This document shows positions 1 through 13,300 of a DNA stretch of 64,000 nt, piece by piece. The DNA is from Coffea arabica (Eukaryota > Streptophyta > Magnoliopsida > Gentianales > Rubiaceae): positions 24,632,001 through 24,696,000 of the forward strand of contig NC_092312.1 of NCBI RefSeq assembly GCF_036785885.1. The letters are read 5' to 3'. Below the pieces are notes generated by a model. That model had not been told where the DNA came from. It did no database searches and was given only the letters and a program-made list of their open reading frames with translations. The position numbers and the translations under genes were made by a program. How positions within the stretch are numbered: the stretch's first letter is position 1; the number at the start of each line of letters is the position of its first letter.

Positions 1-1278
1 CACTTCAAGCATCTTGGTGAAAAGTTTAAGTGCCACCTCTCCTTCCCCATGCAAAGCCAACCCAAGAATTACAGAAGTATATGTAAACACATCTCTATGC
101 TCCATGCGTTCAAAAACTCCTAGAGCGTCAACTATGCTTCCGCACTTTGCATACATATCTACAAGAGCATTCCCCAGAAACCCATCTGCCTTAATTTGGC
201 TTCTATCCAAATAGGAATGAACCCACTTCCCCAAGTCAAGTACACCTAAATTAGCACAGGAGTTAAGGACAGCAATTAAAGTCGTCGCGTCTGGCTTAAC
301 TCTATTAACCTGCATTTCCCTGAACAAATTCATAGCTCCATCAAAATCTCCCTTCTGAGCTAGTCCTGATATCAGAGAATTCCAAGAAACAACATTTGTC
401 GCTGGCATCTCTTTGAAAACTCTACAAGCAGAATCAGCATCGCCACATTTAAGATACATATCCACCAATGCATTCCCAACAAATACATCAAAATTCACGT
501 TGTTGTGGACTACATACTCATGTAACTTCTTGCCAAGACTAAAATCCCCTAATTTAGCACATGCAGAGATTACAACAACCATCATCTTCTCATCAGCTCT
601 TTGTCCTGATTCACACATGTCAAAAAACATATCTATTCCTTCTCTCCATTGCCCATTGTCCACATACCCTTGAATCAACGTAGTCCAAGATACCAAGTCC
701 CGCTCAGGACTTCCATCAAACACCTTCCTAACGCTGTCAACAACTCCACAAGCACCATATAAACGCATCAACGTGTTCACAACATACAAATCTAAGAAAA
801 ACCCCGTTTTCACCAGATGGGCATGAATCATTTCCCCTTCGCTCAAGGCATTTAACTGCGCACACGCTCTCAAAACAAAAGGGTGTGTATAGCTATCAGC
901 AACTAATCCATTTTTCATCAGCTCAAGATAAAATAACAGCACAACTATACAAGTTTCTTTGTTCTTGGAACCGGAAAAACATCGAATAACGGTGTTATAG
1001 AGATTGATATCTGGGTCAGACAATTGAGCAAACAGGGAGTGGATGTAGCTGAGATCAGTAAAGGGGGTAAAGCAAGCACATAAAGGTAGCATCTTGGAGT
1101 ATAGTAGCTGTTGTATTTCAATTGATGGGCTTGTTTTCACGATCAAAGCGTGGATTTGCTTAAGTTCTTTTATAGATTTGCATGAGTGGAGGAATGAGAA
1201 ATCCTTCAGGGATTTGAACGGAAAATCTCGGGAGTTAATCAAATGGTGTGGTGAGAACGATGAAGAACAGGTTATCAT
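1..1278 (-). CDS. PLS-class pentatricopeptide repeat (PPR) protein, 5' part only
   Basis: The minus strand is open from an ATG at 1278 to the window edge, giving 426 residues without a stop; an in-frame TAA lies upstream of the ATG, so the start is well placed. PPR helical repeats recur through the protein, with typical motifs LVSWTTLIQGY near residues 195-205, NALVDMYLKCGD near 269-280, NVVSWNSLISG near 295-305 and NALVDMYAKCG near 370-380. Alternating long and short repeats mark the PLS subclass, whose members bind organelle RNA and usually act in RNA editing, splicing or stability in chloroplasts or mitochondria. The N-terminal 30 residues are rich in Ser and basic residues, which fits a transit peptide. 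The C-terminal E or DYW extension, if any, lies outside the window, so the subclass and RNA target cannot be decided. Confidence 0.93.
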   Translation of the reverse strand, partial: MITCSSSFSPHHLINSRDFPFKSLKDFSFLHSCKSIKELKQIHALIVKTSPSIEIQQLLYSKMLPLCACFTPFTDLSYIHSLFAQLSDPDINLYNTVIRCFSGSKNKETCIVVLLFYLELMKNGLVADSYTHPFVLRACAQLNALSEGEMIHAHLVKTGFFLDLYVVNTLMRLYGACGVVDSVRKVFDGSPERDLVSWTTLIQGYVDNGQWREGIDMFFDMCESGQRADEKMMVVVISACAKLGDFSLGKKLHEYVVHNNVNFDVFVGNALVDMYLKCGDADSACRVFKEMPATNVVSWNSLISGLAQKGDFDGAMNLFREMQVNRVKPDATTLIAVLNSCANLGVLDLGKWVHSYLDRSQIKADGFLGNALVDMYAKCGSIVDALGVFERMEHRDVFTYTSVILGLALHGEGEVALKLFTKMLEV

Positions 1279-3374
1279 GGTGGTTGCGAATTTTGATGGA
1301 TGTTGGAGATGAACGGCTGGAAATTGGATAAGTTTCAAGAGCCCGAATTAACTGTTTTAACGGTATGACTACTGGCGGGAAAGTGGACCAAAGTAATAGT
1401 CTAATGAAAATATTTGCATCTTTGCCTCATATACTTTTATTTCACGGTTTTTTATTAGTATGGTTTTCGGTTTGCTAGTTCAAGTTTGGGTTTTTTACTC
1501 TTTTTTTTTTTTTTTGGAAAAGGTTTTTGTATGTCATAATAATCAACAATTGATAATCTCAACCCCCTCGCTTTTTAAATCTCATTCCTCCTTTTGATAC
1601 AAAAAAAATTGATAATTTAGACTACTGATGTTATATTATAATTTTTTAATTATTTGCTTTGCTTCAAAAGAAAGAGATAATTCTAAAATGAAAAGAGTAA
1701 AATATGCATAGAACTGTATAAAAGCCCATAGTACTAAGTTACAGAAACATCAGTATAAGAAGCACTTGTCACTTAACTGAGAAAAAAAGAATAAACAACA
1801 AAAACACAATTAAAAAAAGGACGGAAAAAAAAAAACAACGATCACGAAACAACCTAAAAGTTTTTTAGCATCAATGGTGTGGTTGGGTTGATAATTTCAT
1901 TTAAATATTTTCTCATTTTGTTAGCAGATGAACAAGTTGTCTATGAATGAATCACCTTTCTAGACAACCAAAAACAATACAATAATAAAAAAAAAAAAGA
2001 TCACTATGTCTAAATAAGAAAAATAGCACTACTTTTTTATATTCTCATGGCTAGAAAAAAAATTGTAACTTGATTAGGTCAATATCATATTGAAATAAGA
2101 AAGTAAAATGTAGGGTTAATTCCAATAAACTTCCTTAAAAAAACATTTTTTTTAAAAAGAAGCCTTTTCTTTACATTGCCCCCTTGAAAGTTTAATTGAG
2201 CCAATCCCATCCTTATGCTATTACAACTTTCCCAATGAAATACAATTGGGTCAAGCAATTCAATTTTAGGCTAAATTAGTCGTATGCAGTGGGAAATGAT
2301 TTCGTGAATTGACTAAATTATCTTGCCCTTGCTATTTAGAATCTCATAAAAAAAAGTTTTACACAAACTTTCGAACGAATAAAATAAATCAAGATGAATT
2401 TTAGATAATTAGACCCGTAGAAAAAATTTTTGAAGTAATAAAACATACTAGAGTGCAATGTACTAAACAATCATGTTTTTCATTATGTTCTTATATGTAA
2501 TAAAGATACTACAAGAATTAGTAGCCATAAGCTAATAGATTTTAGCAGCCATAAACCAATATACACTAAAATAAACTTCAATTATGAGAATCAATAAACT
2601 AAAAGGTACACAAAATTAGACCTTTTGACGGGGGGTAATTTGGTCACTTCACAAGACCAAGCGCACTGCACATGACACATGACCATTTTAGCCAATGATT
2701 GGATCACCCACAAGGCTTGAATTGGTTCAACTATAAGTGGGTTTTTTTTTTTTTGCAGACAATATGCGAAGTAAGAGTAGCTTAATGGTTGAGAAGATGG
2801 AGTAGCCTTAAGCGTCATCTTGCATGATTTTGATGGGCAGAACCATAATTATGTGATATGCGTTCAGTCTCATCTTACATGATTTTGATGGGCAGGAATA
2901 TTAATTAATTAATTAATTATGATATGCGCTCTTTGCTAACGCATAACAACGTTGTAATAATTGTTAATAGGATAAATCAAACAGCTCTTTGTGGTGATCA
3001 ATCACATCAACTGATGTCTTCATGGTTTATATTTAGCAAATGATGGTAAAAACTAACCAAAAACTTCAATAATTTTGTTTGGACGCCAGATTATTTGTCG
3101 AATTTTATTTGTTTACATTATCAACATTATCTTCTGATCTCTATTTTATTTCATACGCATCGCATCTAAAAACGCGTCACACTACTATTTGTTAAAAAAA
3201 AAATTATCTCAAATAATTTACTATCCAATAAAATAAAGACATTGCATATCGAGTCATTTCACAATATTGAAATGACTCGACGTGCCTAGGTAGAAAACTA
3301 AATAAGAGTCAACATATGCAGCAACAAACATGGATACATACTTCAGACTGATTAATCATGTCAAGATTCAAGAA
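1279..3374. other. Intergenic, AT-rich, no gene seen
   Basis: No plausible coding region on either strand. Poly-A and poly-T runs are common. A 27-bp stretch around 2814-2840 recurs at about 2869-2895 with two changes. An imperfect inverted pair beginning with TTGTTTGGA near 3078 and ending with TATCCAATAA near 3230 resembles a short MITE, but no target duplication is clear. Confidence 0.5.
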
Positions 3375-3405
3375 CCCCGTGTACGTTATCCTGATGTTTG
3401 AACTT
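3375..3405 (+). promoter_or_regulatory. Promoter block shared with the second chitinase gene
   Basis: This 31-bp block, containing ATCCTGATGTTTGAACTT, lies about 110-140 nt upstream of the chitinase start. It matches the block at 8302-8332 read on the minus strand, with about five changes, at a similar distance from that gene's start. The flanking promoter DNA is much more diverged, which suggests a retained cis-element. Which factor binds it is unknown. Confidence 0.5.
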
Positions 3406-3412
3406 AAATTAA

Positions 3413-4405
<993 letters not shown>

Positions 4406-4488
4406 ACTCTAAACAACTTCTTCTTGATTTCAACCGAGCATGAAATCAAATGTATGATTCTACAGTGTCCCTTGCTGTCGATCCGTAT

Positions 4489-4494
4489 AATAAA
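4489..4494 (+). terminator. Poly(A) signal of chitinase gene 1
   Basis: A canonical AATAAA lies 83 nt after the stop codon, a usual place for a plant 3' end. Confidence 0.6.
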
Positions 4495-4499
4495 AATTT

Positions 4500-5640
4500 T
4501 GTCCAAAAAATGTAATGATTCCCTAATTGAGATTCTGGTTGCCAATTCACTTGTTAATGAATCCTGATTTTTTTTAAATCTTGGTTTAATTATAAATTGT
4601 AAGTGCCAATAAAATGGAAATTATAATTATAGTTTAACAAATGATAGGACTATTACATATTAATTGTAATTCAATCACATTATAATTTGAATATCTATAA
4701 ACAATACAAACTCTTGCAATCTAACTGTCCATTCTAAGGCTGAGGTTCCAAGAATTAGAGACTTTAATTCTAATTCTTGAACCCCTTCCTTACTTCTTAA
4801 ATCCTACCCTTTCTTGCCAAAAAAAAAACTTAAAAAAAGAAAATAACAATCTATTGATACGATATTGTCTGCCTTTAAGATAGTAACAAACAAACTGACT
4901 GCAAAGGACATCCATAGGAGAAAGATATTATTGCTCCAAGCACTCAATTACCTAAAAAACAATATAATATCTTTCGAATATACTCATGATTTGTATTAAT
5001 TTAATATCAATGAAATAAGAAATAAGCTTGCTTACACATTTGAAAGATTAAAAATGTCTTTTTTTTTTGTTTTATAAAAAAGTCCTATTTCGTTGTGGAT
5101 TAATCGCTCCTACACACTATTAACATCGGATGATAACAGTTATGCAAAATTTAAATTTGAAATTCAATTTTTACTCATATGTCGCGGATCTAACGGTAAT
5201 ACCATATATACTATTCGTGTGGATAAAAATTTACTCTTTGGTTATTATAATTTGCTTGATTCCTGGCTACTACATATTTTATAACAACCACCACTTTGCT
5301 GGTGAAACTATTGCTTGGTCAAAATAATATTATTGACACGATTATTATTTCATCATAGCTCATAGGTAATTTAATCAATTAGTAAGGTCAGATTAATGAA
5401 ATAAATTTCTCCATCTATTTTAATATTCACCTGAGAAGAAGGCGAAAGCAGGCTAATCCAATCACAGTTTCAGCACCTCTTTATAGAAACCCAATTACCA
5501 CATTTCACATCTAGTAAGAACAAGAAGCTTAAGCTATATGGGAATCGTTGATGGTTTAGCAATTGGGACATTTTTTCTAATTGCACACCAAGTGTTTGAT
5601 ATAATGTCCACGCTAATGGTGCTGCTATTTCTTGTACAGG
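4500..5640. other. Intergenic and probable 5' leader of the LYR gene
   Basis: AT-rich DNA with no coding region that I can support. A pyrimidine-rich stretch ending CTTGTACAG at about 5639, just ahead of the LYR-protein start, looks like a splice acceptor and suggests an intron in that gene's 5' UTR. I did not identify the upstream non-coding exon. Confidence 0.4.
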
Positions 5641-5659
5641 AGAGAGTGATCAGTGGGAG

Positions 5660-5932
5660 ATGGCAAAGGGTCTGATATGGGCAACAGCAGAGGACTTAGC
5701 AAGAAACAGAGGAAGAGTACTTTCACTGTATAGACAGATTTTAAGGAGCCTCAACTCGCCCGCTTTGCCTTTGAATCTGGCTGCTAGATTGTCCAAGAAA
5801 GCCGAGGTTCGTGCAATCTTTATGCTGGGTTCTGAAGAACGATCCATCCACAACATTGAGGACCTTATAGATGCCGCAGAGTACTCTCTATCTCTGTTGA
5901 GGAAAGGTGAAATGCCAAAGCACATCCAGTAA
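5660..5932 (+). CDS. LYR-motif (complex 1 LYR, LYRM9-like) small protein
   Basis: The 90-residue protein carries the LYR tripeptide in SLYRQILRSL near residues 23-32, followed by the conserved Phe of the family in AIFMLGSEERS near 52-62 and a helix in IHNIEDLIDAAEYSLSLL. LYR proteins are small helical adaptors of mitochondria that bind acyl carrier protein and help assemble respiratory complexes or deliver Fe-S clusters. The sequence most resembles the short plant LYRM9-like members, such as Arabidopsis At3g19508; this comes from memory of the family, not a search. The client complex is unknown. The gene sits between two convergent chitinase genes with no obvious functional link. The ATG follows a likely 5'-UTR splice acceptor. 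Confidence 0.85.
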   Translation: MAKGLIWATAEDLARNRGRVLSLYRQILRSLNSPALPLNLAARLSKKAEVRAIFMLGSEERSIHNIEDLIDAAEYSLSLLRKGEMPKHIQ

Positions 5933-7263
5933 TTGAGTGATGGATGTCTATATCACTTCCTATGGACTAAGCAAGCTGTATACTTGAATTGAGTTTGTTT
6001 CTGTCTGGAGTTGATACTCTCCCATAACTGTAGTTGGAAGTATATGACTGATAACTGGAAAGGCTGTCCTACAACTGTTTTTGTGTAGCAGGAATTTTCG
6101 TTTGTCGATGAATAATAGTTGATGAAACCAAATTTACTAACGAGATACTTACTAGTATCTGGGGGAGTTGTCCTTCAACTCAACTCTAAATGCCTAGTGG
6201 AATTAATGTTGAGAGATGCTAACTTTAGTTGTGTCCTTAGAGAGTAGGTACTAGGTTGTTTTATTTTATTGTGTGTGTGTGTTTGAACTGGAACTGTGGC
6301 CATGCTAAAGTTGTACCAAGTAGTTTTATCTTAGGAATCGTAATATACTTAGTTGTAAATCCAATTTTACTTTCTTTTGAAGTAAGATGGGAAGATGATG
6401 GAGCTTCTCGGATTTGCTGAATTGGAAATTTCTGAATCTCCCAACAAATTTTGTCTTGTGGGTTGCCTATGGTTCTGCAAAAACTCATGTATTCTCTCAG
6501 TCTTCTAAAATGAGCTATTAGATAGGTCTGTATAGTCATTTAATTGAGCATACTTGATCCTGCTGCTGAATTTTATGATGACATACTCTCTGGTTCGTTT
6601 CCCAAGAAAGTTACTGCAATTTGAAGCTGCAGTCCTGCACTCCAGTGATTACTGGGAGATCTCAAGTGGATGGTTTCAGCATAATAATTCTAGAAATGTA
6701 CTTCATAATTTCTATGCACCCTGGAGTTATCTGTGATTGAAAAGACAAGGTAAATGTGTTGTGCCCGTGTTCGTTACCAGATAACAGCTTGGATGATGCA
6801 TAGAGAAATAATGGTTTAACTTTGCAAAATACGCAATCAAAGATTTACAGTACAAAAGCCAGCACTTGCTGTGGAGAATGGAAAAAGAAGATCTGATTTA
6901 TAACTTGCCAGTTCACAAATTGGCGCATAAGGAATGGAAAACCAAACTGCTCAGTAGATCAAGAATGGCATCTGATTTGCCAAATACAGTGGTGAATTGA
7001 GTTCCATGCAACTAACATTCTTGAACGGAAGATGAAAGGGGCGCAAAGTGAAGCCCTTCAATGAATGTACACTAGAACCTGCAAAGAGCACAGATACTAG
7101 TTGTCCTTAAATGCCACTTAAATTCCATTAAGAATTAAGGACAAGCTCTCACATACTCACATGAACGTAGACAGGAAACAAATGATTATAGACACAAGCT
7201 GGACACATTTACATGACACTTCAAGGAGTTAAAGTTTACAGATGCCTAACATCAAGGAGTTTT
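5933..7263. other. 3' regions of the LYR and chitinase 2 genes, no further gene seen
   Basis: The left part should hold the LYR gene 3' UTR and the right part the minus-strand chitinase 3' UTR. A short GT repeat lies near 6271-6281. Open frames here are short and show no family resemblance. Confidence 0.45.
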
Positions 7264-8235
<972 letters not shown>

Positions 8236-8301
8236 CTAGAGAACAGAAGTTGATGCTGTTGCGTTGTCTTATCTCTTATGGATTGGCGTAGCTAAACAGT
8301 A

Positions 8302-8332
8302 AAGCTCAAACATCAGGACAGCGTATACGGGG
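8302..8332 (-). promoter_or_regulatory. Promoter block shared with chitinase gene 1
   Basis: The minus strand contains GTCCTGATGTTTGAGCTT, matching the block at 3375-3405. It lies about 145-175 nt upstream of the start codon. Its conservation between two otherwise diverged promoters is the only reason for listing it. Confidence 0.45.
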
Positions 8333-9051
8333 GTCGCGATGATTAAGTACACAGGCAAAAGTTCATCCATTGCTGCAAAATTTGACTCCTCCTCAGTTCT
8401 TTAGCAGGGCCAAAGGCCCTTGACTCAACCATCCCTTTGCCATAATGCGTTCATGCTGACAAAAGTAACTTTGATGGATCTTTGAAAGAAAACAAATTTA
8501 TTGATACTGCCATGCATTCATATGATAGGTAAGAGTTGATACAGACATATACTAGTAATTACAAATCATTAGAACTCAAAATTAAAAGTATTAACAATTG
8601 ATTCCAAATCTTTTACGTGACTACTCGGTATAGCTTATCGTCATCCTTTGATTTCTTATTGATTTTAATTGAATGCTCCATAAGTTGTTAAAAGGCTTCA
8701 AACTCATTGCAGACCTTAATAATTGAGCCCAATTGTCTTGAAGTTGAACCATTCCTTCCGAGGTTGTTTTATACAGCCATCAAAATTGCATCTACGGCAA
8801 AAGATTGATTTAAAAAGCCATCAAAATTGCAACTCTGAAAATATTCAAATTGAAGTACCCATTACCCCTCGAACTATATAGGCTGCCTCTTTAAATTACT
8901 CAATTTAAATAAACTTTTGACTCTTTAAGAACGCTTCAGAATGTCTTTGTAAACTATGTATTCTGAGAGTAAAATCATACCATCAGAAGTCAGGTTGATG
9001 GACTTCAAAGGGAAAAAATGATGGTTGATAGGGATGGCAATTCGGCCGAGT
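8333..9051. other. Intergenic, no gene seen
   Basis: Upstream DNA of chitinase 2 and unassigned AT-rich sequence. No coding region or named repeat is recognisable. Confidence 0.4.
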
Positions 9052-9182
9052 ACTTGAAGGGATTTGATGGGGCAGAGCGGGGATCATTTTCTACCCCTAC
9101 TAAAAATGGGTCGGGGACTTGAAGGGATTTGATGGGGCAGAGCGGGGATCATTTTCTACCCCTACTAAAAATGGGTCGGGGA
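9052..9182. repeat. Two tandem 65-bp units in a GGGATGGCAA-type repeat
   Basis: A 65-bp unit beginning ACTTGAAGGGATTTGATGGG is present twice in direct tandem (9052-9116 and 9117-9181), apparently identical. It follows GGGATGGCAATTCGG and is rich in GGGG and CCCC, a style seen at the ends of some plant DNA transposons. The other end is not evident, so the family is not assigned. Confidence 0.75.
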
Positions 9183-10373
9183 CGAAGGAGTATACCTCTG
9201 CCCTATAATAATCATATTATTAGTTGTAAGTATCAGTTTATGTATATGTAATATAATTACTATTATTTGTTATACTAATAATTATACATTTATACTGATA
9301 CAAATTACTAATTAGTTATACTATTACATTTAAGAATTTGTGTTTTTTACTCAGTAACTGCAACATTTCCCCTTCTCATAATTCTTTTTCTGTTAGATGT
9401 CCAATTGTCTCTTGCTTTTTCTTCTTTTCACCTCCTTTCCTCTGTTTCGTTGTGCAGAAGTTGTTTTTATGGCACGTGCACGTCTATGAATTTTGTATTG
9501 CAACCAGTTTAATCAAACATAAAATGCCAGAGCCATGCAATCAATCATGTGTATTGCTGTTTTGCATGGTAATGTATAGAATTCATGTAAAATTAGTGTT
9601 GTAAATTTAGACTTCATGCATAGGCAAATTTCTATTAGCCCACAAGAAGTGGATGCTGCTGAGCCGATTTCAATGGGTAGGGGTGCAATTTGCAAACCAC
9701 GACAATGAAGATGGAATGCTAATGTACCATGGCTCAAGAGGGAACAGGCATGATAAAATATAGGAGGAAAGAAAGATTCTTTCCTGTCTGTTTCTGTTGC
9801 AGCTGGCAAACAGGGTTTCTCAATCGAAACAAAAGAGTAGTTGAACATCTTCTAAAGTCGGCAGCACCACGCCTTCAAGATCAAATCCTCTTGCAAAATA
9901 AGCAATTACAAGCACAAGACATAAAAACCAAGTAAAAGATGATTTATTGGGACCAGAAACCGGCACATGTATGCAGCGGACCACATGCCAATTTTTGGGA
10001 CCTTTTAGCTGAGGAACTCAAAACCATACCACTGAGGATCAAAAATGGTGTCCATTTGTTGAAGACAGAGTAGTAATTAAATTGCACGCTATTCAATCGA
10101 AGACTGGATGGATGGCGAGTGAAGCAAGTTTGATCACAATATTTTAAATGTACAAGCATCCAAATGAAGTGCAATAACAACATCATCTGATTCAGAAGTA
10201 AACAGACACATTCACAGAACTAATTACATCCATAATGAAGTCCGGAAAAGAGAGTTTCCACGCTTCATGCAGGTTTTCTTCCAAGAAGATAAATTTCAAA
10301 GTTACATTACACTGACCATTGATGCACAAAATTCATCGCCTAATAGACTGTCATTAAAGAGTGAAATGAGGCT
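9183..10373. other. Unassigned DNA and 3' region of RPB8
   Basis: AT-rich at 9190-9330. A minus-strand open frame at 9513-9848 (111 codons) resembles no family I know and is probably chance. DNA from about 10200 to 10373 should be the RPB8 3' UTR. Confidence 0.35.
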
Positions 10374-13300
10374 TTAAATCTTCCTCAAGAGTAAAAACAA
10401 CCTTTGATCAACCTTGTATCTATGCATCTTTATGGGAGCACCCCTTACCATCAGCTGAAGCCCTCCAAATGATATATACACGACCCTGCAGAAATAGTTT
10501 GCAAGCTAAATCATCAGGGCTAATCCATGTGGAAACTCAACATTAAGCAAAAAGCTTGAAATTTGCTCTTCCAGTTATGAAAATCGTTTAATCAGTGGTA
10601 CAGTTTTCTGAGATTTGTTCTCAATCCAGACAGGACTGCCAGTTCAACCGGAAATAGTCCTTGTCAAGTCTGGTCCTAAATAACACTCAAATTAGTTAAC
10701 CGGTAAAGACTAATCAAATAGATGAAACTGGAGTTGGCTCCCCATTTTTTTGCAATTCCTTTTTTCTGATTTCTTTCCTCAAAGAACTTGACATAATCCT
10801 TCAGTTTGGCGAGACTCGAAACCAGCCAGAACAGCAACCTATTCAGTTGCTCGTCAATTTTGACATCTAACCATGTTGAGTATGATTTGCAGTAAATACC
10901 GATGTGTTTCAAATATGAACCAAGAAAAGACATAACCACATGATGATCACCTCAATACCAAGAGGATTGTAAAACAAGAAACAGGCAACACACTTCTCAT
11001 GAATAAGCAGGCACAGAATACATACACTTTTACACCAGCTTTTGCTTTCTCCTCCGAGATCTTATACAGCAGGCCGTGCATGACATACTCAAATTTGTCT
11101 GCAAGAGACTTCTGCTTGGCCTGCAATCAGAAAGCAGATAAGTTTATTAACCACTGTAAGCCTTTAAGATTTTGAGATCAAACACAAAAGTTCATCATCA
11201 GAGACCAAACATCCTGAATTGCTATAAATGACAGTAACCAAAAATAAAATAAAATCTAATAAAATAACTTAATTTTAAAAAATCAACTTTTCGATTGTTA
11301 ATCAAAGTTTCTAATTCAGGAAATGAACTAGGATAACAATAAAATACTTTGATCTACAGACTCAAAAGAAGGGAAATAGTTTTGTGTATAACCAAAATAG
11401 AAGCGTAAAATAAACAATTGCCGAAAATTAAATGAGCATACTTTAAAAGAATCACGAGAAAGGTAATAGCCACATAAACAGCACTAATTCAGCTACAAGA
11501 GATAAGCTGCAAATCTATGTTAACAAAGAAAAGAACTGCAGAAGTTTAAGAGCACTAACAAAAATCAGAGGGTTTGTACTTTCAAAAAACTCATGCATAA
11601 AGTAGTATCAACTTGCTGTTTTCTCATTATACAAAAGACAACAAACATGATATGCTGTTATCCGTAGAGAAACAACATTTGAACTGTGTTATCCATAGAA
11701 TTCCAAGGGCTTGATATGCTGAGAGTCAAACTTACAACAATCAGCAAAAAGCAGAAAAGGGAAAAAAGGATGAAGCTCCTTTCGAACACAACTTGTCCCG
11801 GCCCTAAATCAGTTATGCTCCATCAACTCAGAATATCAATCCTCATTTTGTTCCATTAGTACATTTAAACACAAATGGAATACGTATAGTTAGATACACT
11901 GAAAGAAACTAAATTACCTTTACAACGTTATCAAATATTGACCTTTTCTCTTGATATCACTACGTTCAAGCAGTAATTACACTATCTATCAGTAGACTCT
12001 GAAAAAAAGGGAAATAAAATAACTTGCATCCCCATTTTAACAAGTCTTGACCCTTAATTTTCCTTATATTAATACATGCACTGACAAGAAAAGAAATTTA
12101 GCATCAGGTAACAACATTACCCCGCTTACAAGCCAACTAAAGAGTTATTTCATCATGTGGTGCAACTGTCATAAATAACTTCTCATATGATAATTTTTAA
12201 ATTGTAATCTGGGCTACAGACTACCATCTCAAACCTTTGTGAGAGCCTTCTAAAGTTCAATTTATATTGAGATTCTCCAAGCTTTGTTGTTTCCAGGACC
12301 ATAGTCACCAATGTTTTGAAAACCGGACCGGACCAGCCGGTTGGACCGGTTGAACCGCGAACCGGCCATAGCACCGGTCCGGTTCTATGCTCTGGTTGAC
12401 TTTGCCAGAGAACCGGTCAAACCCGGTAAAAACCAGAAAAACCGGTGAACCGTGTTGAACCGGTTTTTGAGTTTTCCTTTTTTTTTTTTTTTTTTTTTTT
12501 CTTTTTGCAAAATGCTTCTATCAAGATTCGAACTCAAAACCTTTGTAATAGAAGACCAATGTAGTAACCATTGCACCATCACATCTTATTTGCTTTTTTT
12601 GATAACTTATTTATATAAAACAAACATCTATATTTCATTTTTCCATTTTTCTTACAAAATCTCATCCTCTCATGACTCTTTCTTTTTAATCTTCAACTCT
12701 TTCTTTTCTCTCTCATCTTTTCTTTTGTCACTCCATTTTTAATCAAACCTCATTAGTTTTAATTTATTGATGTTTTCTTCTATCTTTTAATTTTGTTTTT
12801 GCCCATTAAATTGGAAAAAGTTAAAAAAGAATTATTTTTCTTTAACCCAAATTATTTAATGCCACAACCACTCACTTTTATCTCATTTTTTGTTTCTTAT
12901 CAAGTTTGCATTTCTATTTTCAATTCTCTTAACTTCTTTCGAACTTCAAACTTTCTTTTTTAAATTACAATCTTTAAATCTCAAAGACGTAAATTAAAAT
13001 TTAAATTCACAATATCAAATTCTCATAGACGTGAATTTGTATAATTTCAAAATATTGTGATATTTTTGGGTTGGATTTAAGATTTTTTTTGGTAGATATA
13101 ATTGAAATTGAGATGAAATTTCTTTGTTTTAACTTATAATTTAAATAATTTATTTTTGAAAATCCAAATTATTCAAAAATAGTGAACTTTTCATCATATA
13201 AAGTTTTAAATTAGTCCATTGCATGTCTTATTTTGTGCATATATATATTTATATAAATTATTTTTAAAAAAATTCATTGAACCGAGGTTGAACCGGTCCG

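Noticed and set aside
9513-9848. Minus-strand 111-codon frame as a gene
   Set aside because: No family resemblance, no codon or motif support, and no clear gene structure around it.
12516-12600. A functional tRNA gene
   Set aside because: Only a B-box-like stretch is convincing. It lies inside a transposon and the acceptor stem does not pair well by eye.
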